Shown here one piece after another: positions 32,609 to 42,160 of a stretch of 64,000 bases of DNA. Positions within the stretch are counted from its first letter, which is position 1, and each line of letters starts with the position of its first letter. Source of the stretch: Desulfobacteraceae bacterium (GTDB lineage Bacteria; Desulfobacterota; Desulfobacteria; Desulfobacterales; UBA5852). The position numbers and the translations under genes were made by a program. The stretch spans positions 104,202 through 168,201 of the forward strand of contig JABZFP010000013.1 of assembly GCA_014237395.1 (NCBI GenBank), in the 5' to 3' direction. The notes under the pieces are model-generated. The model searched no databases. It saw only the letters and a list, made by a program, of their open reading frames with translations, and was not told the DNA's origin.

Positions 32609-34372
32609 TTACTTTTTGTGCGAGCCCAGTTCCGGGAACTGATGGTAAAAATACTCGTTGGGAGAATCAGCAGCGGCCTCTTTTTTCTTCTCTTCGGTTT
32701 CTCTGAGTTCCACCCGTCTGATCTTGCCACTGATCGTTTTGGGCAATTCCTCCACGAATTCAATAATGCGCGGAATTTTAAATTTTGCCAGCACATCGAT
32801 GGTGTGTTGAAATAATTCCAGCGCCAGCGCTTTGGAGGGCGTATACCCTTCCGCCAGAATTACACAGGCCTTGACGAGTTGATAGCGATTGGGGTCGGGG
32901 CTGCCCACGACGGCCGCCTCCATGACGGCAGGATGCTCGACCAGCGCACTTTCCACTTCGAACGGGCCGACACGATAGTCGGAAGATTTAATGACGTCGT
33001 CCGACCGGCCGACAAACCACCAGTAGTCGTCCTGGTCAAAAGACGCTTTATCCCCGGTGAAATACATGTTGTTGACGAAGGCCGCCTGTGTTTTTTGGGG
33101 GTCGTCGATATATTCGTGGAAAAGACCCAGCGCGCGCCAATGGCTCAGTCGAACCACGATATGGCCGGTCACGTCCGGTTCGGTGATCGCGTTGCCCTCA
33201 TCATCCGTAAGGATCACATCGTACATGGGGGAGGGATACCCGAAAGAACCGAACCGCATCTTGCCTTCCATCCAGGGCGGATTGCCGATCATGCAGGTCG
33301 ATTCCGTCTGCCCGTAAAAATCCCTGATCTCGGTCCCGGTGGCCTTTTTCCACTGCTCGATCACTTCGGGATTCAAGGGCTCACCGGCACTCAGGGAATA
33401 CTTCATGGCACTGAAATCATAGTTTCCCAGATCGAGCCCTACGAAGGCCCGCCAGGCGGTCGGCGGTGCACAAAACGAATTTACCTTATATCTGGCCACG
33501 GTGGCGATGTACTTTGCGACATCCAGCGCCGTAAAATTGAAGCCGGTGGCCGTGGCCCCCAAATTGAAAGGCGCGAAAAAACTGCTCCAGGCCCATTTGG
33601 CCCACCCGGGCGCACTCAGGTTATGATGAACGTCGCCGGGTTCCAGGCCTTGAATAATCGCCGTGGACAAATGGCCGACCGGATAGGAGGTTGCACTGTG
33701 TCCGACGCGCTTGGGCAGACCGGTCGTACCTGATGTAAAGAAGCAAAACAGGACATCGTCCTTGCCCACGTCCGCGGGATCCGCGTCAGCGGATTCAGCG
33801 GCGATCTGCGTATAAGACACCCAGCCATCCTTCTGCCCCAATACAATTTTGGCTTTGGGCGTACAATCTGCTTTCTGCAACGCATCGTCCACAAGGTCGG
33901 TCAACCCTTCGAAGGCGACAATCACATCGGGTTTATACGCTTCGAACCGGAATTGGATTTCTCTTTCCGTCATGGAAGTGGCCGTGGGCACGGATACCAG
34001 GCCGCCTTTTATTCCCGCAAACGATGCAAACCACGTTTCAGGAACAATTGGGGTGAGCATGTACAGATTATCCCCTTTGGCCACGCCATTTTTCCTCGCA
34101 AAATTGAGAAATTTATTCCCGTTGGCCGCCAGCTCTTTATAGGTGTACCGGTTTTCCTCATCCGTAGCCAGATCCGTCCAGATCAAGGCGAGCTGATCGC
34201 CCCTCTCCTTGACATGTATCCCTTCAAAGATCTCGGCCGCCCAGTTGAACTTTTCCGGCAGGGTCGTCCGGTTCAGTTTTTCAAAAAAGATTTTTGCCGC
34301 CGATTCCCGTTTCCCCATGTCGGTGATGGTATTCAGCGCCATTGCTTCTCTGTAAACATTTTCCAACGACAT
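32609..34372 (-). CDS. Acyl-CoA synthetase (AMP-forming, acetyl/medium-chain type)
   Basis: A 587-residue adenylate-forming enzyme. The ATP/P-loop is TSGTTGLPKRVGHS; later motifs are YGQTEST, YFTGDKASFDQDDYWWFVGRSDDVIK, and the catalytic Lys in PKTISGKIRR. It converts a carboxylic acid to its CoA thioester via an acyl-AMP. GGAGGAAG precedes the ATG at 34372. It is convergent to the KamA/M23-like pair and divergent from the BCCT carrier, with a 769-base gap. It could activate the acid made in the neighbouring pathway, but that link is only positional. Confidence 0.88.
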   Translation of the reverse strand: MSLENVYREAMALNTITDMGKRESAAKIFFEKLNRTTLPEKFNWAAEIFEGIHVKERGDQLALIWTDLATDEENRYTYKELAANGNKFLNFARKNGVAKGDNLYMLTPIVPETWFASFAGIKGGLVSVPTATSMTEREIQFRFEAYKPDVIVAFEGLTDLVDDALQKADCTPKAKIVLGQKDGWVSYTQIAAESADADPADVGKDDVLFCFFTSGTTGLPKRVGHSATSYPVGHLSTAIIQGLEPGDVHHNLSAPGWAKWAWSSFFAPFNLGATATGFNFTALDVAKYIATVARYKVNSFCAPPTAWRAFVGLDLGNYDFSAMKYSLSAGEPLNPEVIEQWKKATGTEIRDFYGQTESTCMIGNPPWMEGKMRFGSFGYPSPMYDVILTDDEGNAITEPDVTGHIVVRLSHWRALGLFHEYIDDPQKTQAAFVNNMYFTGDKASFDQDDYWWFVGRSDDVIKSSDYRVGPFEVESALVEHPAVMEAAVVGSPDPNRYQLVKACVILAEGYTPSKALALELFQHTIDVLAKFKIPRIIEFVEELPKTISGKIRRVELRETEEKKKEAAADSPNEYFYHQFPELGSHKK

Positions 34373-35141
34373 ACGCTTCCTCCAATTTAAGTGTTAGACG
34401 GCTTCCTCGAAGCAGATGCAAGAACGATCGATTGATTTGCCATACCCATCCCCAGGTGTCAATTTTTTTCACCCGCATAGACAGCTAGCAGAATTGGGCG
34501 GTGTGTCACCGTGCAAAGAATTTCTCCCGGTCGGGCTGTGCAACAAGATCTCTCCGGGGATTGAACGCTGATCTTTCCAGGCACACCGGGAAACCATCAG
34601 ATTTGATTTTGTCATGAAATCGGCGGATATCGCACGAAGACGTCGAAGCGGCGTAGCGATTCAAGTATGTGCGGCCATGTCGTCAGTAGGGACGATAACC
34701 GGCCCACCATGGGTTTCACCGCATCGGACGAAAAGGTCTGTCAGACGGTTGAAAAAGGACCGCATTTACTGGTATGGTAGGAATATTGGAGTGATAACCT
34801 CTGTTTTTCTTGCTTCAGCGGTGCCTATGGCGCCTTTCAGTGCCCTGTTAGATAGTGCCCATCCATAAATGACCAATTTGCCCGATATCGGCGTTGCGCG
34901 AAAAATGGATTCCTCAGAATATCACCCATATGCCTGCGGTTAAATTTTTCGTGCGCCTTGATCTCAACCAAATTTGCCGATTTCTGGATGGGCCCTAAAT
35001 AAAAAAACAGGCGAACCCTCTCGATACAAATCAGACAAAAATTGCCGCCGATGGCCCAGCAGCATCGTGAGCCTTTCCGGTGTTGGGAAATCGTATTGAA
35101 TGCTCAACTTTAGGCGGCAAGTTCGCCAAAAAGGAGAGAAA
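34373..35141. other. Divergent intergenic region with a palindromic element
   Basis: 769 bases between the acyl-CoA synthetase and BCCT starts. A MITE-like palindrome occupies 34858-34992. The rest should hold two promoters, but I cannot assign them. An 84-codon frame at 34614-34868 has no ribosome site or recognisable features and was not accepted. Confidence 0.55.
34858..34992. repeat. MITE-like imperfect palindrome
   Basis: Outer ends CCCATCCA (34858-34865) and TGGATGGG (34985-34992) are perfect inverted repeats. Moving inwards, AAAT, CAAATTTG/CAATTTG-like, and GCG.GAAAAAT / ATTTTTCGTGCGC blocks also pair, so the whole 135-base unit can fold on itself. It carries no coding frame. Size and symmetry fit a small non-autonomous transposable element or an extended REP element. 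Confidence 0.55.
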
Positions 35142-36626
35142 ATGTTCCGCAATCCCCTGCTGCTGACAGCCTTGTCTCTGACGGCCGCCGTGTCCGTGTG
35201 GGGGCTCATCGACACGCATGGTCTGGCACAATTCGCCGCCGGCATGGTAAACGTCACACTCAAGAGCCGTGGCTGGTTTGTCATGCTGACCGCAAGCATG
35301 ATGCTTATTGCCAGTATCTGGCTGGCGTTGTCACGCTACGGTGGCATCACGCTCGGCCGTTCGGGGGATAAACCGGAATTTTCAACCTTCAGTTGGCTGG
35401 CCATGATGTTTGCCGCCGGAATGGGTGTCGGGCTGCTCTTTTATGGGGCCGCCGAACCGATATCCCACTTTCTTTTCCTCAACCAGGGCATGCCCGCGCA
35501 GGATGCGGCATCGCAAGCCTTGTTTCTCACCTACTTCCATTGGGGACTGCATGCCTGGGCGATCTACGGTTTGACGGGCCTGGTGATGGCTTACTTTATG
35601 TTTCGCCGGCAGGCCCCACCGCTGATTAGTTCACCCGTTCGCGTTGTCTTCGGCGATAAGCCCTGGACCCGCACCATCGGCTGGCTCATGGATCTTCTGG
35701 CGATCTATGCAATTGCGATCGGTCTGGCCGGATCCATTGCCCTGGGTGTCTTTCAAGTGCAGGACGGGGTCGCCTCCCTGTTCAATATCCAGGGCGCCGG
35801 TCTCGGACTGGGGTTGACCATTTTTGCCGTGTTATGCTTGGCCTACACGCTGCCGCTGCTGGTCGATCTGAGCAAAGGCATGGGCACCCTATCCAATACC
35901 GCCATCCTTATCGCCATCAGCCTGATGCTTTTCGTCCTGCTGGTGGGACCCACTCATTTTTTCATGCGGGGCATCGTCGAGGGTTTCGGCAACTATTTCA
36001 CCCATGCTTTGTCCCAGGGCTTCAAAACCTATCCCTTTTACCAAGATGCGGTGGACAAATATTTCACCGACTGGACACTGAACTATATGTTGTGGTGGCT
36101 GGCCTGGGCCCCGTTCGTCGGGGTGTTTATTGCCAGAATATCCAAAGGCCGCACCATCCGGGAGTTTATCATGGGCGTGCTGCTGGCGCCAACGGTCTTT
36201 TCAATCTTCTGGTTTGGTATTTTCGGCGGAATGGGCTTTTACCAGGGTGCCGCCAACCGGCTTGATCCGACCGTTGTGCAGACCAGCATCAACAGCACGA
36301 CTTTTATACTGCTGGAAACCATGCCGCTCTCGCGGTTGACGATCGCGGCCACCGTGCTGGCAGCGTTTCTTTTCATCGTCACCAGCGTGGTCAGTGCGGC
36401 GTATGTCCTGGCGATGTTTTCAACCGGCGGCGACCAGAATCCGCCCGTAAAGGTAAAACTGATGTGGGGCGTCATACTCGGAGCTTTGGGTCTGGTCATG
36501 ATTCTGTCCGGAAGCGCTGAAGCCGTGCGCCAGATCATTGCTTTGAGTGCCAACCCGTTTGTTTTCATCATCATTTTTATCATCATGTGCCTGCTCAAAG
36601 CGTTGAAGGACGAAAGGACGTTCTAA
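35142..36626 (+). CDS. BCCT-family betaine/carnitine/choline transporter
   Basis: A 494-residue membrane protein with about twelve hydrophobic segments. Family marks are MMFAAGMGVGLLFYGAAEPISHF and LNYMLWWLAWAPFVGVFIARISKGRTIREF, including the tryptophan-rich substrate box. BCCT carriers import quaternary ammonium compounds with sodium or protons, or exchange them. There is no long C-terminal osmosensing tail, which points to nutritional uptake more than osmotic control. AAGGAG lies 8 nt before the ATG at 35142; a 14-codon upstream extension is less likely. The stop is followed one base later by a tiny membrane-peptide gene. Confidence 0.92.
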   Translation: MFRNPLLLTALSLTAAVSVWGLIDTHGLAQFAAGMVNVTLKSRGWFVMLTASMMLIASIWLALSRYGGITLGRSGDKPEFSTFSWLAMMFAAGMGVGLLFYGAAEPISHFLFLNQGMPAQDAASQALFLTYFHWGLHAWAIYGLTGLVMAYFMFRRQAPPLISSPVRVVFGDKPWTRTIGWLMDLLAIYAIAIGLAGSIALGVFQVQDGVASLFNIQGAGLGLGLTIFAVLCLAYTLPLLVDLSKGMGTLSNTAILIAISLMLFVLLVGPTHFFMRGIVEGFGNYFTHALSQGFKTYPFYQDAVDKYFTDWTLNYMLWWLAWAPFVGVFIARISKGRTIREFIMGVLLAPTVFSIFWFGIFGGMGFYQGAANRLDPTVVQTSINSTTFILLETMPLSRLTIAATVLAAFLFIVTSVVSAAYVLAMFSTGGDQNPPVKVKLMWGVILGALGLVMILSGSAEAVRQIIALSANPFVFIIIFIIMCLLKALKDERTF

Positions 36627-36627
36627 A

Positions 36628-36750
36628 ATGGATAATCTGATCGATACGCTGCTAAACGTCGGCACCTTTGTGTTTATCGGTCTCATGCTCTGGCTCTATT
36701 TCAAGGAGGTCCCCAAAGAAAACGAGCCCGAAGAAAACAGAGACATATAG
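36628..36750 (+). CDS. 40-residue single-pass membrane peptide following the BCCT gene
   Basis: A short frame starting 1 base after the BCCT stop, with AAGGAC as ribosome binding site inside the end of that gene. The peptide begins MDNLIDTLLN, has one hydrophobic helix (VGTFVFIGLMLWLYF, about 11-25), and ends in a charged tail rich in Glu (KEVPKENEPEENRDI). The layout of a short periplasmic end, one helix and an acidic tail is typical of small accessory subunits of transporters. I do not recognise a named family. Strict linkage to the carrier suggests a subunit or stabiliser. Confidence 0.65.
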   Translation: MDNLIDTLLNVGTFVFIGLMLWLYFKEVPKENEPEENRDI

Positions 36751-37060
36751 AATGAGAGGAAGACCGTTAACCCTATGAATCGGGCTTCGGCAGACATAAA
36801 ACAAAAAAATTCAAGCAAAACTGGCAAATCGTGCTTATAATGAAAGTTTAATATGGATGTTTCCTGCACTGCCGCTATGCCAGACCGAGTCGGTCGACTG
36901 AAACACGACGCATCGGGCGCTGTCACGCAAACTGGCACCCGTCGGCGTTCAAATCAGAAGACGGTGTAGACCAATTTGCCTGTCGTTTTTATTTTCAGGA
37001 AACCACCGCTTCGTATTGTTGCAGGAACCATTTAATCAATAACCCAAAACAGGAGGGAAT
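36751..37060. other. Intergenic region
   Basis: About 310 bases with no supported gene. It is locally AT-rich near 36800-36855, which may hold the promoter of the next gene. An AGGAGGGAA ribosome site lies directly before the ATG at 37061. Confidence 0.5.
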
Positions 37061-37942
37061 ATGGATAACCTGTCAGAAATTGAATTTAACGTTGATGAAA
37101 AATACGAAAATGAAAAGGGGGTCTTTACGGTCGTTTCCATCGACCGTGATGAAATGGTGATTCGCTGGGAAAACGGTGAGGAGATCCGCACCGAAATCGA
37201 CTTGCAGCGCCGGATTGTCGAACGCCGGCAGTGGGAAGAACAGCAACTCGCGGCAGCCGCCGAAGCCGCCCTGAAGCCTTCCCGTAAATCCGGCGGGAAA
37301 AAAGCCGTGTTTGCCGGTTTAGCCCCGACAGACTTCAAAAAAAGCGCCTCCGGTACGACCTGGCGCTCTCGCAACCAACTGGGAGCAGCCGTCGCCCAAC
37401 AAATCGACACCCGCCTGTTCAAGTTCAATTCCTGGGCCTTCGGCAACAAACCGGAGATGCATGTGCAGGACGTCAAACATCGTGGTCGCGGGGAAGCCGA
37501 AAATCAGGCCAAGTTTTTTGTCAGGGTGGACTTGCAGACCTTGTATTACGGCTTCCGACTGGCACGTCCGGCGGACAAAGCGCAGGCGCAAACCGAATGG
37601 GACGGGTTTTTCGAATGGCTGAACCAGCCGGAAAACGAGCAGGCGCTCCGCACCATCGCCATCGAAACCGAATTGACTGTCTGTAATCTCGCCACCCCCG
37701 CCACCGGCAACCTACAGGCCTCCGCGGAAGGGTGGACCAAGGATGGAAGCGGAAAACCGGCGAGCCCGGAAGCGCTGACACAGTATATTACCGATATCCC
37801 CGAAACAGGGCTTCTTGATTTGGCATTTGTCGCCAGGATCGACAAAGACGCCGCCGTGGCAAGCGGCACCGATATCGCCAAACAAATCGCCCAGCTGTTT
37901 ACACGGCTACTGGCGCTCTATCAGGCCGCAACGGCCCGTTGA
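37061..37942 (+). CDS. Hypothetical protein with SH3-like N terminus
   Basis: A 293-residue cytoplasmic protein that I do not recognise. Residues about 12-50 (EKGVFTVVSIDRDEMVIRWENGEE) look like a small beta-barrel of KOW/SH3 type. A charged helix (ERRQWEEQQLAAAAEAALK) and a KSGGKK linker follow. The C-terminal part (about 95-290) is mixed alpha/beta with YYGFRLARPADK and FFEWLN. AGGAGGGAA precedes the start. A NYN-domain gene follows 85 bases later on the same strand. An RNA-related role is possible from the neighbour but not shown. Confidence 0.6.
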   Translation: MDNLSEIEFNVDEKYENEKGVFTVVSIDRDEMVIRWENGEEIRTEIDLQRRIVERRQWEEQQLAAAAEAALKPSRKSGGKKAVFAGLAPTDFKKSASGTTWRSRNQLGAAVAQQIDTRLFKFNSWAFGNKPEMHVQDVKHRGRGEAENQAKFFVRVDLQTLYYGFRLARPADKAQAQTEWDGFFEWLNQPENEQALRTIAIETELTVCNLATPATGNLQASAEGWTKDGSGKPASPEALTQYITDIPETGLLDLAFVARIDKDAAVASGTDIAKQIAQLFTRLLALYQAATAR

Positions 37943-38027
37943 TCGCGCCATCGGAGACCTGCTCTTTGCGGGAAGGGCCTGCGACCAAGCCGGTACAATC
38001 CTACCGGATGCCTTTGGAAGGAAGAAG

Positions 38028-38831
38028 ATGAGCAAAGCCGTGGAAACTCACAATATGGCCGTTTTCTGTGATTTTGAAAACGTCGCGCTCGGCGTTCAGG
38101 ATGCGCGCTACGATGAGTTTGACATCAACAAGGTGCTGGAAAAATTATTATTGAAAGGCAGTATCGTTGTCAAAAAGGCTTATTGCGACTGGGAACGCTA
38201 CAAAAAATTCAAAGCCGCCATGCACGAAGCCGCTTTCGAACTCATCGAAATACCCCATGTGCGCCAGTCCGGCAAAAATTCCGCCGATATCCGCATGGTC
38301 GTCGACGCCTTAGACCTGTGCTACACCAAGTCGCATGTCGATACGTTTGTCATCGTATCCGGCGATTCGGATTTCTCGCCATTGGTCAGCAAGTTGCGCG
38401 AAAACAATAAAAATGTAATCGGCATAGGGGTCAAGAATTCGAGCTCCGATCTTTTGATCGCCAATTGCGACGAATTTATCTACTACGACAATCTGGTGAG
38501 CCGCAAAAAAAAGCCGGTCAAACCGCCCCGCAAAGCCCCGGTGAAGGGATCCAAAACCCCCCAAAAGGACAAGGAAGCCGAAACCCGCATCCAGGAAGCC
38601 CTGGAACTGGTCATGGAGACCCTGGAAGCGCTGGCCGAGGAGCGAGGGTCGGAAGACAAAATATGGGGGTCCATGGTCAAGCAGACCCTCAAGCGCCGCC
38701 GGCCGGGCTTCAACGAATCCTACTACGGCTTCCGGTCATTCAACCGGCTCCTCGAGGAAGCCGCCGCCCGGGGCCTGCTGAAACTCGAACCGGATGAAAA
38801 ATCCGGCGGCTACATCATCATTTCCAGCTGA
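38028..38831 (+). CDS. NYN-domain (LabA/DUF88) protein with C-terminal OST-HTH-like domain
   Basis: A 267-residue protein. Residues about 8-155 are a NYN/PIN-like nuclease domain with acidic positions D15 (FCDFENV), D in SADIRMVVDALD, and D113/D115 in SGDSDFSPLV. A basic Lys/Pro linker follows, then a C-terminal OST-HTH/LOTUS-like module (about 195-267, WGSMVKQTLKRRRPGFNESYYGF). NYN proteins are putative RNases, and the LOTUS module binds RNA or partner helicases. GGAAGGAAGAAG precedes the ATG at 38028. It probably processes RNA in the cytoplasm; the target is unknown. Confidence 0.85.
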   Translation: MSKAVETHNMAVFCDFENVALGVQDARYDEFDINKVLEKLLLKGSIVVKKAYCDWERYKKFKAAMHEAAFELIEIPHVRQSGKNSADIRMVVDALDLCYTKSHVDTFVIVSGDSDFSPLVSKLRENNKNVIGIGVKNSSSDLLIANCDEFIYYDNLVSRKKKPVKPPRKAPVKGSKTPQKDKEAETRIQEALELVMETLEALAEERGSEDKIWGSMVKQTLKRRRPGFNESYYGFRSFNRLLEEAAARGLLKLEPDEKSGGYIIISS

Positions 38832-39197
38832 ATGGGCCGGCCAGGGGTACCTTTTCGTGCGCGGCGCAGCGATAACCGGTCGCCCTTTCAACACCATGCG
38901 TTAACAGCCTCCGGCCAGCACCCTCAGGGATTTTAGGATCGGCTGGCTTCCGTCCCCGGCAACACCAAATCGTGCGATTTGGTGAACACAAAGGCGTCGC
39001 TACCGACCATCTCCAAACAGCCCATCTCACCCATCCCCCGGCGCCGACCGCGGCATGGTCTCTGTCGGGGGGCCGGAAACACCACCGACCCGGGAAATTG
39101 CCGATGGGGCACAAAGCCCCGCGCGTTGACAATGCCAAGGCCTTTATATAAGACCATTCAGGGCCGATTTTTCTCTTCACCACAGGGGATTGCCATC
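38832..39197. other. Intergenic region upstream of trkA
   Basis: 366 bases without a supported gene. A short palindrome (AAATCGTGCGATTT, 38968-38981) is the only structure that stands out and could be a regulator site for trkA. Confidence 0.45.
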
Positions 39198-40604
39198 ATG
39201 CTGGGCAGGAAGAAAACCGTAGCGGAAAACATCCTGATCTTGGGTCTGGGCGGCGTTGGGGCTTACCTGGCCAAACGGTTGGTGCATGAGGGCTATGCGG
39301 TCACCGCCATTGAGCCGGACAGCCGTTTGATCCGCCACACCGACAATCACCTGGACGCCCGGCTGATTCAAGGGTCGGCCATGAGCATGGACTGCTGGCG
39401 CGAAGCCAATGCGGAAAACATCGATGTGCTGATCGCCGTCACCGACAATGATGCCGTCAACATGCTGGCCGCCATGATTGCCGACCGCTTCGGTATTCCC
39501 AGGAAGATCGCCCGTGTCCGGTCCACCGATCTGGCGGCCAAGGATTCCGTGCTCAGTGCCGCTGATCTGAAAATTGATCTAATCATCCATCCGGAAGAGC
39601 TGGCAGCCCAGGAAATCGTCCGGTTGGTCAAGCGAACGGCCGGCAATGAGATCATCGACATCGCCGACGGCCAGACGCAAGTCATGGCCACCCGTGTCCA
39701 CGAAGGCTCCCCCCTGGCCCATCAGAAGCTGAAAACCCTTTCCATGACCCACAATACATTCCCCTTCCGCATCGTGGCCATTGCCAGGGGGATCACCACC
39801 ACGCTGCCCGGTGGAAACGACGAAATCCTCCCTCAGGATCAGGTCCTGATCATGGCGTCCAAGAAGAACCTCCCCAAAGTGATGGCCCTGACCGGGGTCA
39901 AGCAGCAGCGCCGGCATCGGGTCATGATCCTGGGCGGCGGTCTGGTGGGCTTCCGCGTAGCCGAACTGCTGGGCAAACGGGTCAAGGTCAAACTCATCGA
40001 AAAGGACGAAGCCCGGGCGGCCGAACTGAGTCATCTCCTGGATCATGCCGAGGTGCTTCACGGGGATGGTTCGGATGCCGAAGCCCTTGATCTGGCCGGG
40101 TTGATGGACATGGACACCTTCATTGCGGCGACCGGCGAAAACGAAACCAACATCATGAGCTGCATGCTGGTCAAGCACCTGATGACCACCGGGAACGGAA
40201 CCACACACCGCACGGAGCACAAGACGATTTCCCTGGTGAACAAAGAGGAATACCTGGTGCTGGCCGCCACCAGTGGTTCGGATATCGCCCTCAACAAGAA
40301 AGTGCTGGCGGCCAACGAGATCCTGAAGTTCATACGGCGGGGGGAATTACTGTCGGTGGCCCACCTTCACGGATTCGACGCGGAAGTGGTGGAAATTCTG
40401 GCAGCGCCCGACTCCCCCATCACACGCATCCCGCTTTCCAAAATCGATCCGTCTTTTCACGGGAAAATTCTTGTGGGGGGTGTCTACCGGGATGGACGGT
40501 GGCAAATCGCCGTGGGCGACACCCGTATTCTTCCCGATGAACGCGTGATCGTGATCTGCAAATCCCTGCACCTCAAAGATGTGCACGAACTCTTTTTGGG
40601 GTAA
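39198..40604 (+). CDS. trkA: Trk potassium uptake regulatory subunit TrkA
   Basis: A 468-residue cytosolic protein with two tandem RCK halves. The first nucleotide-binding fold is NILILGLGGVGAYLAKRL (residues about 11-28); the second is HRVMILGGGLVGFRVAELL (about 236-254). Each is followed by a TrkA-C domain. It binds NAD(H)/ATP and gates the TrkH channel, whose gene lies convergent 100 bases downstream. The start ATG at 39198 has AGGGGA upstream; the open frame before it has no family similarity. Confidence 0.92.
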   Translation: MLGRKKTVAENILILGLGGVGAYLAKRLVHEGYAVTAIEPDSRLIRHTDNHLDARLIQGSAMSMDCWREANAENIDVLIAVTDNDAVNMLAAMIADRFGIPRKIARVRSTDLAAKDSVLSAADLKIDLIIHPEELAAQEIVRLVKRTAGNEIIDIADGQTQVMATRVHEGSPLAHQKLKTLSMTHNTFPFRIVAIARGITTTLPGGNDEILPQDQVLIMASKKNLPKVMALTGVKQQRRHRVMILGGGLVGFRVAELLGKRVKVKLIEKDEARAAELSHLLDHAEVLHGDGSDAEALDLAGLMDMDTFIAATGENETNIMSCMLVKHLMTTGNGTTHRTEHKTISLVNKEEYLVLAATSGSDIALNKKVLAANEILKFIRRGELLSVAHLHGFDAEVVEILAAPDSPITRIPLSKIDPSFHGKILVGGVYRDGRWQIAVGDTRILPDERVIVICKSLHLKDVHELFLG

Positions 40605-40705
40605 TCAATCCACCACAGGCGTCGCGTCTTTAAATCCAGCGTGGATTGAGGGCACCCCTCGATACCCCTTTGGTCCCTGTGCCGTGAATCCCGCCAAGGA
40701 GAGGG

Positions 40706-42160
40706 TCATCGCTTCCAGAAAGACGGGTAGAAAATCACCAGCGCCGAAAACATCTCCAGCCGCCCGACCAGCATGTTCCAGGACAGAAACCATTTACCCG
40801 TATCGGAAATAAAAGCATAATTCTCCGATGGGCCCACCGCCCCAAAACCCGGCCCGATGTTCATCAGGGAGGCAATGACCGAACTCATGGCTGTAACATA
40901 GTCCATATCGTCGGTGAGCACCATCACGCACCCGCCCGCCAGCACCATGAAGATATTGACGATGAAGTAACAGACCGACAGGTAGATGATGGAATCGTCC
41001 ACCGGGCGCTGGTTGAGGCGAACGGAAATGATGGACATGGGCTGGAAAAAGATTTTTTTGATGGCGGCCGACATGAACTTGAGCAGGACCACATAATGGA
41101 CGATCTTGATGCCGCTGGTGGTGGACCCGGCGCAGGCCCCGATGAAGCATACGGCATACAGGAACATCTGGGCGGCCTGGGGCCACTGTTCGTAATCGGC
41201 GGTGGTAAAGCCGGTGGTGGTCAACAGGCTGGTCACTTGAAAGGTTCCATAGCGGATGGCATCGATCATGCCGTAGGTGTTATCCTTCCACAAGATCCAG
41301 GAGACCATGCCGCAGAAAAAGAACATAAACCCCAGGTACCATCGTAACTCCGTGTTAATCAGAAGCGCCCGCCAATCCCCCCGGATCATCTGGTAGAACA
41401 GCACGAACGTCATACCGCCTAAAAACATAAATAAAATGATCACCCAGTCAAAATAGGCGTTGTTGTAATGCCCGATACTGGCATTCCAGGGGGAGTAGCC
41501 GGAGGTGGAAACGGTACCGAAGGCATGGCACAGGGAATCGAACAGCGACATGCCCCCAAGGCAAAGCAAAATCGTTTCCGCCAGGTTCAATACCATGTAG
41601 ATGATCCACAGGCGGATCATGGTGTCCCGGTTGCGGGAATGGAATTTCTCCTTGGTAATGACCTGGCCCGGCGAGGATTCCGCCCGGAAGAGACGCAGCC
41701 CGCCCATGCCGTGGGGCAGGAATATCACCGTCAGGGTCAGAAATCCCATGCCGCCCAGCAAGTGGGTTTGGCTGCGCCAGAACAGGAGCCCGTGGGGCAC
41801 CACCTCGATGTCCGTCAGGATTGTGGCGCCGCTGGTGGTGTAGCCGGACATCATCTCGAAAAAGGCGTCGGTGAAGGACGGAATGGACCCATGGATCATG
41901 AACGGCAGGGCGCTCAGGGCGGAAACCAGGACCCAGCCGAAAGCGGCGATGAAGATCCCGTCTTTGATCCCCAGATCGAGGTGCTTTCGGAAGCGCCACC
42001 ACAAGGGCGCCCCCAGAAAAAGAATCACCGCGGCGGAGATCAAAATGGCGCTGGAATCCCCTTCACCGTAGATCAACGAACAAACGAGCGGCAACGCCAT
42101 GGAGATGCCCGTGACCATGAACAGGGTGCCGAAAACGTGCAGGATGGAAAACAGGTGCAT
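40706..42160 (-). CDS. trkH: Trk potassium uptake membrane subunit TrkH
   Basis: A 484-residue polytopic membrane protein with the four-fold repeat of the Trk/Ktr/HKT class. Filter-like segments include MSGYTTSGATILTD (first pore loop), TVSTSGYSPWN, TTTGFTTADY and the C-terminal SVIASLMNIGPGFGAVGP. The family Gly of each selectivity filter is visible in these loops. It moves K+ together with the TrkA gating ring. It is convergent to trkA, so the two genes must be balanced by separate promoters. Confidence 0.93.
   Translation of the reverse strand: MHLFSILHVFGTLFMVTGISMALPLVCSLIYGEGDSSAILISAAVILFLGAPLWWRFRKHLDLGIKDGIFIAAFGWVLVSALSALPFMIHGSIPSFTDAFFEMMSGYTTSGATILTDIEVVPHGLLFWRSQTHLLGGMGFLTLTVIFLPHGMGGLRLFRAESSPGQVITKEKFHSRNRDTMIRLWIIYMVLNLAETILLCLGGMSLFDSLCHAFGTVSTSGYSPWNASIGHYNNAYFDWVIILFMFLGGMTFVLFYQMIRGDWRALLINTELRWYLGFMFFFCGMVSWILWKDNTYGMIDAIRYGTFQVTSLLTTTGFTTADYEQWPQAAQMFLYAVCFIGACAGSTTSGIKIVHYVVLLKFMSAAIKKIFFQPMSIISVRLNQRPVDDSIIYLSVCYFIVNIFMVLAGGCVMVLTDDMDYVTAMSSVIASLMNIGPGFGAVGPSENYAFISDTGKWFLSWNMLVGRLEMFSALVIFYPSFWKR

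Noticed and set aside
34614..34868. 84-codon frame in the intergenic region before the BCCT gene
   Set aside because: No ribosome site, no motifs, and its end enters the MITE-like palindrome.
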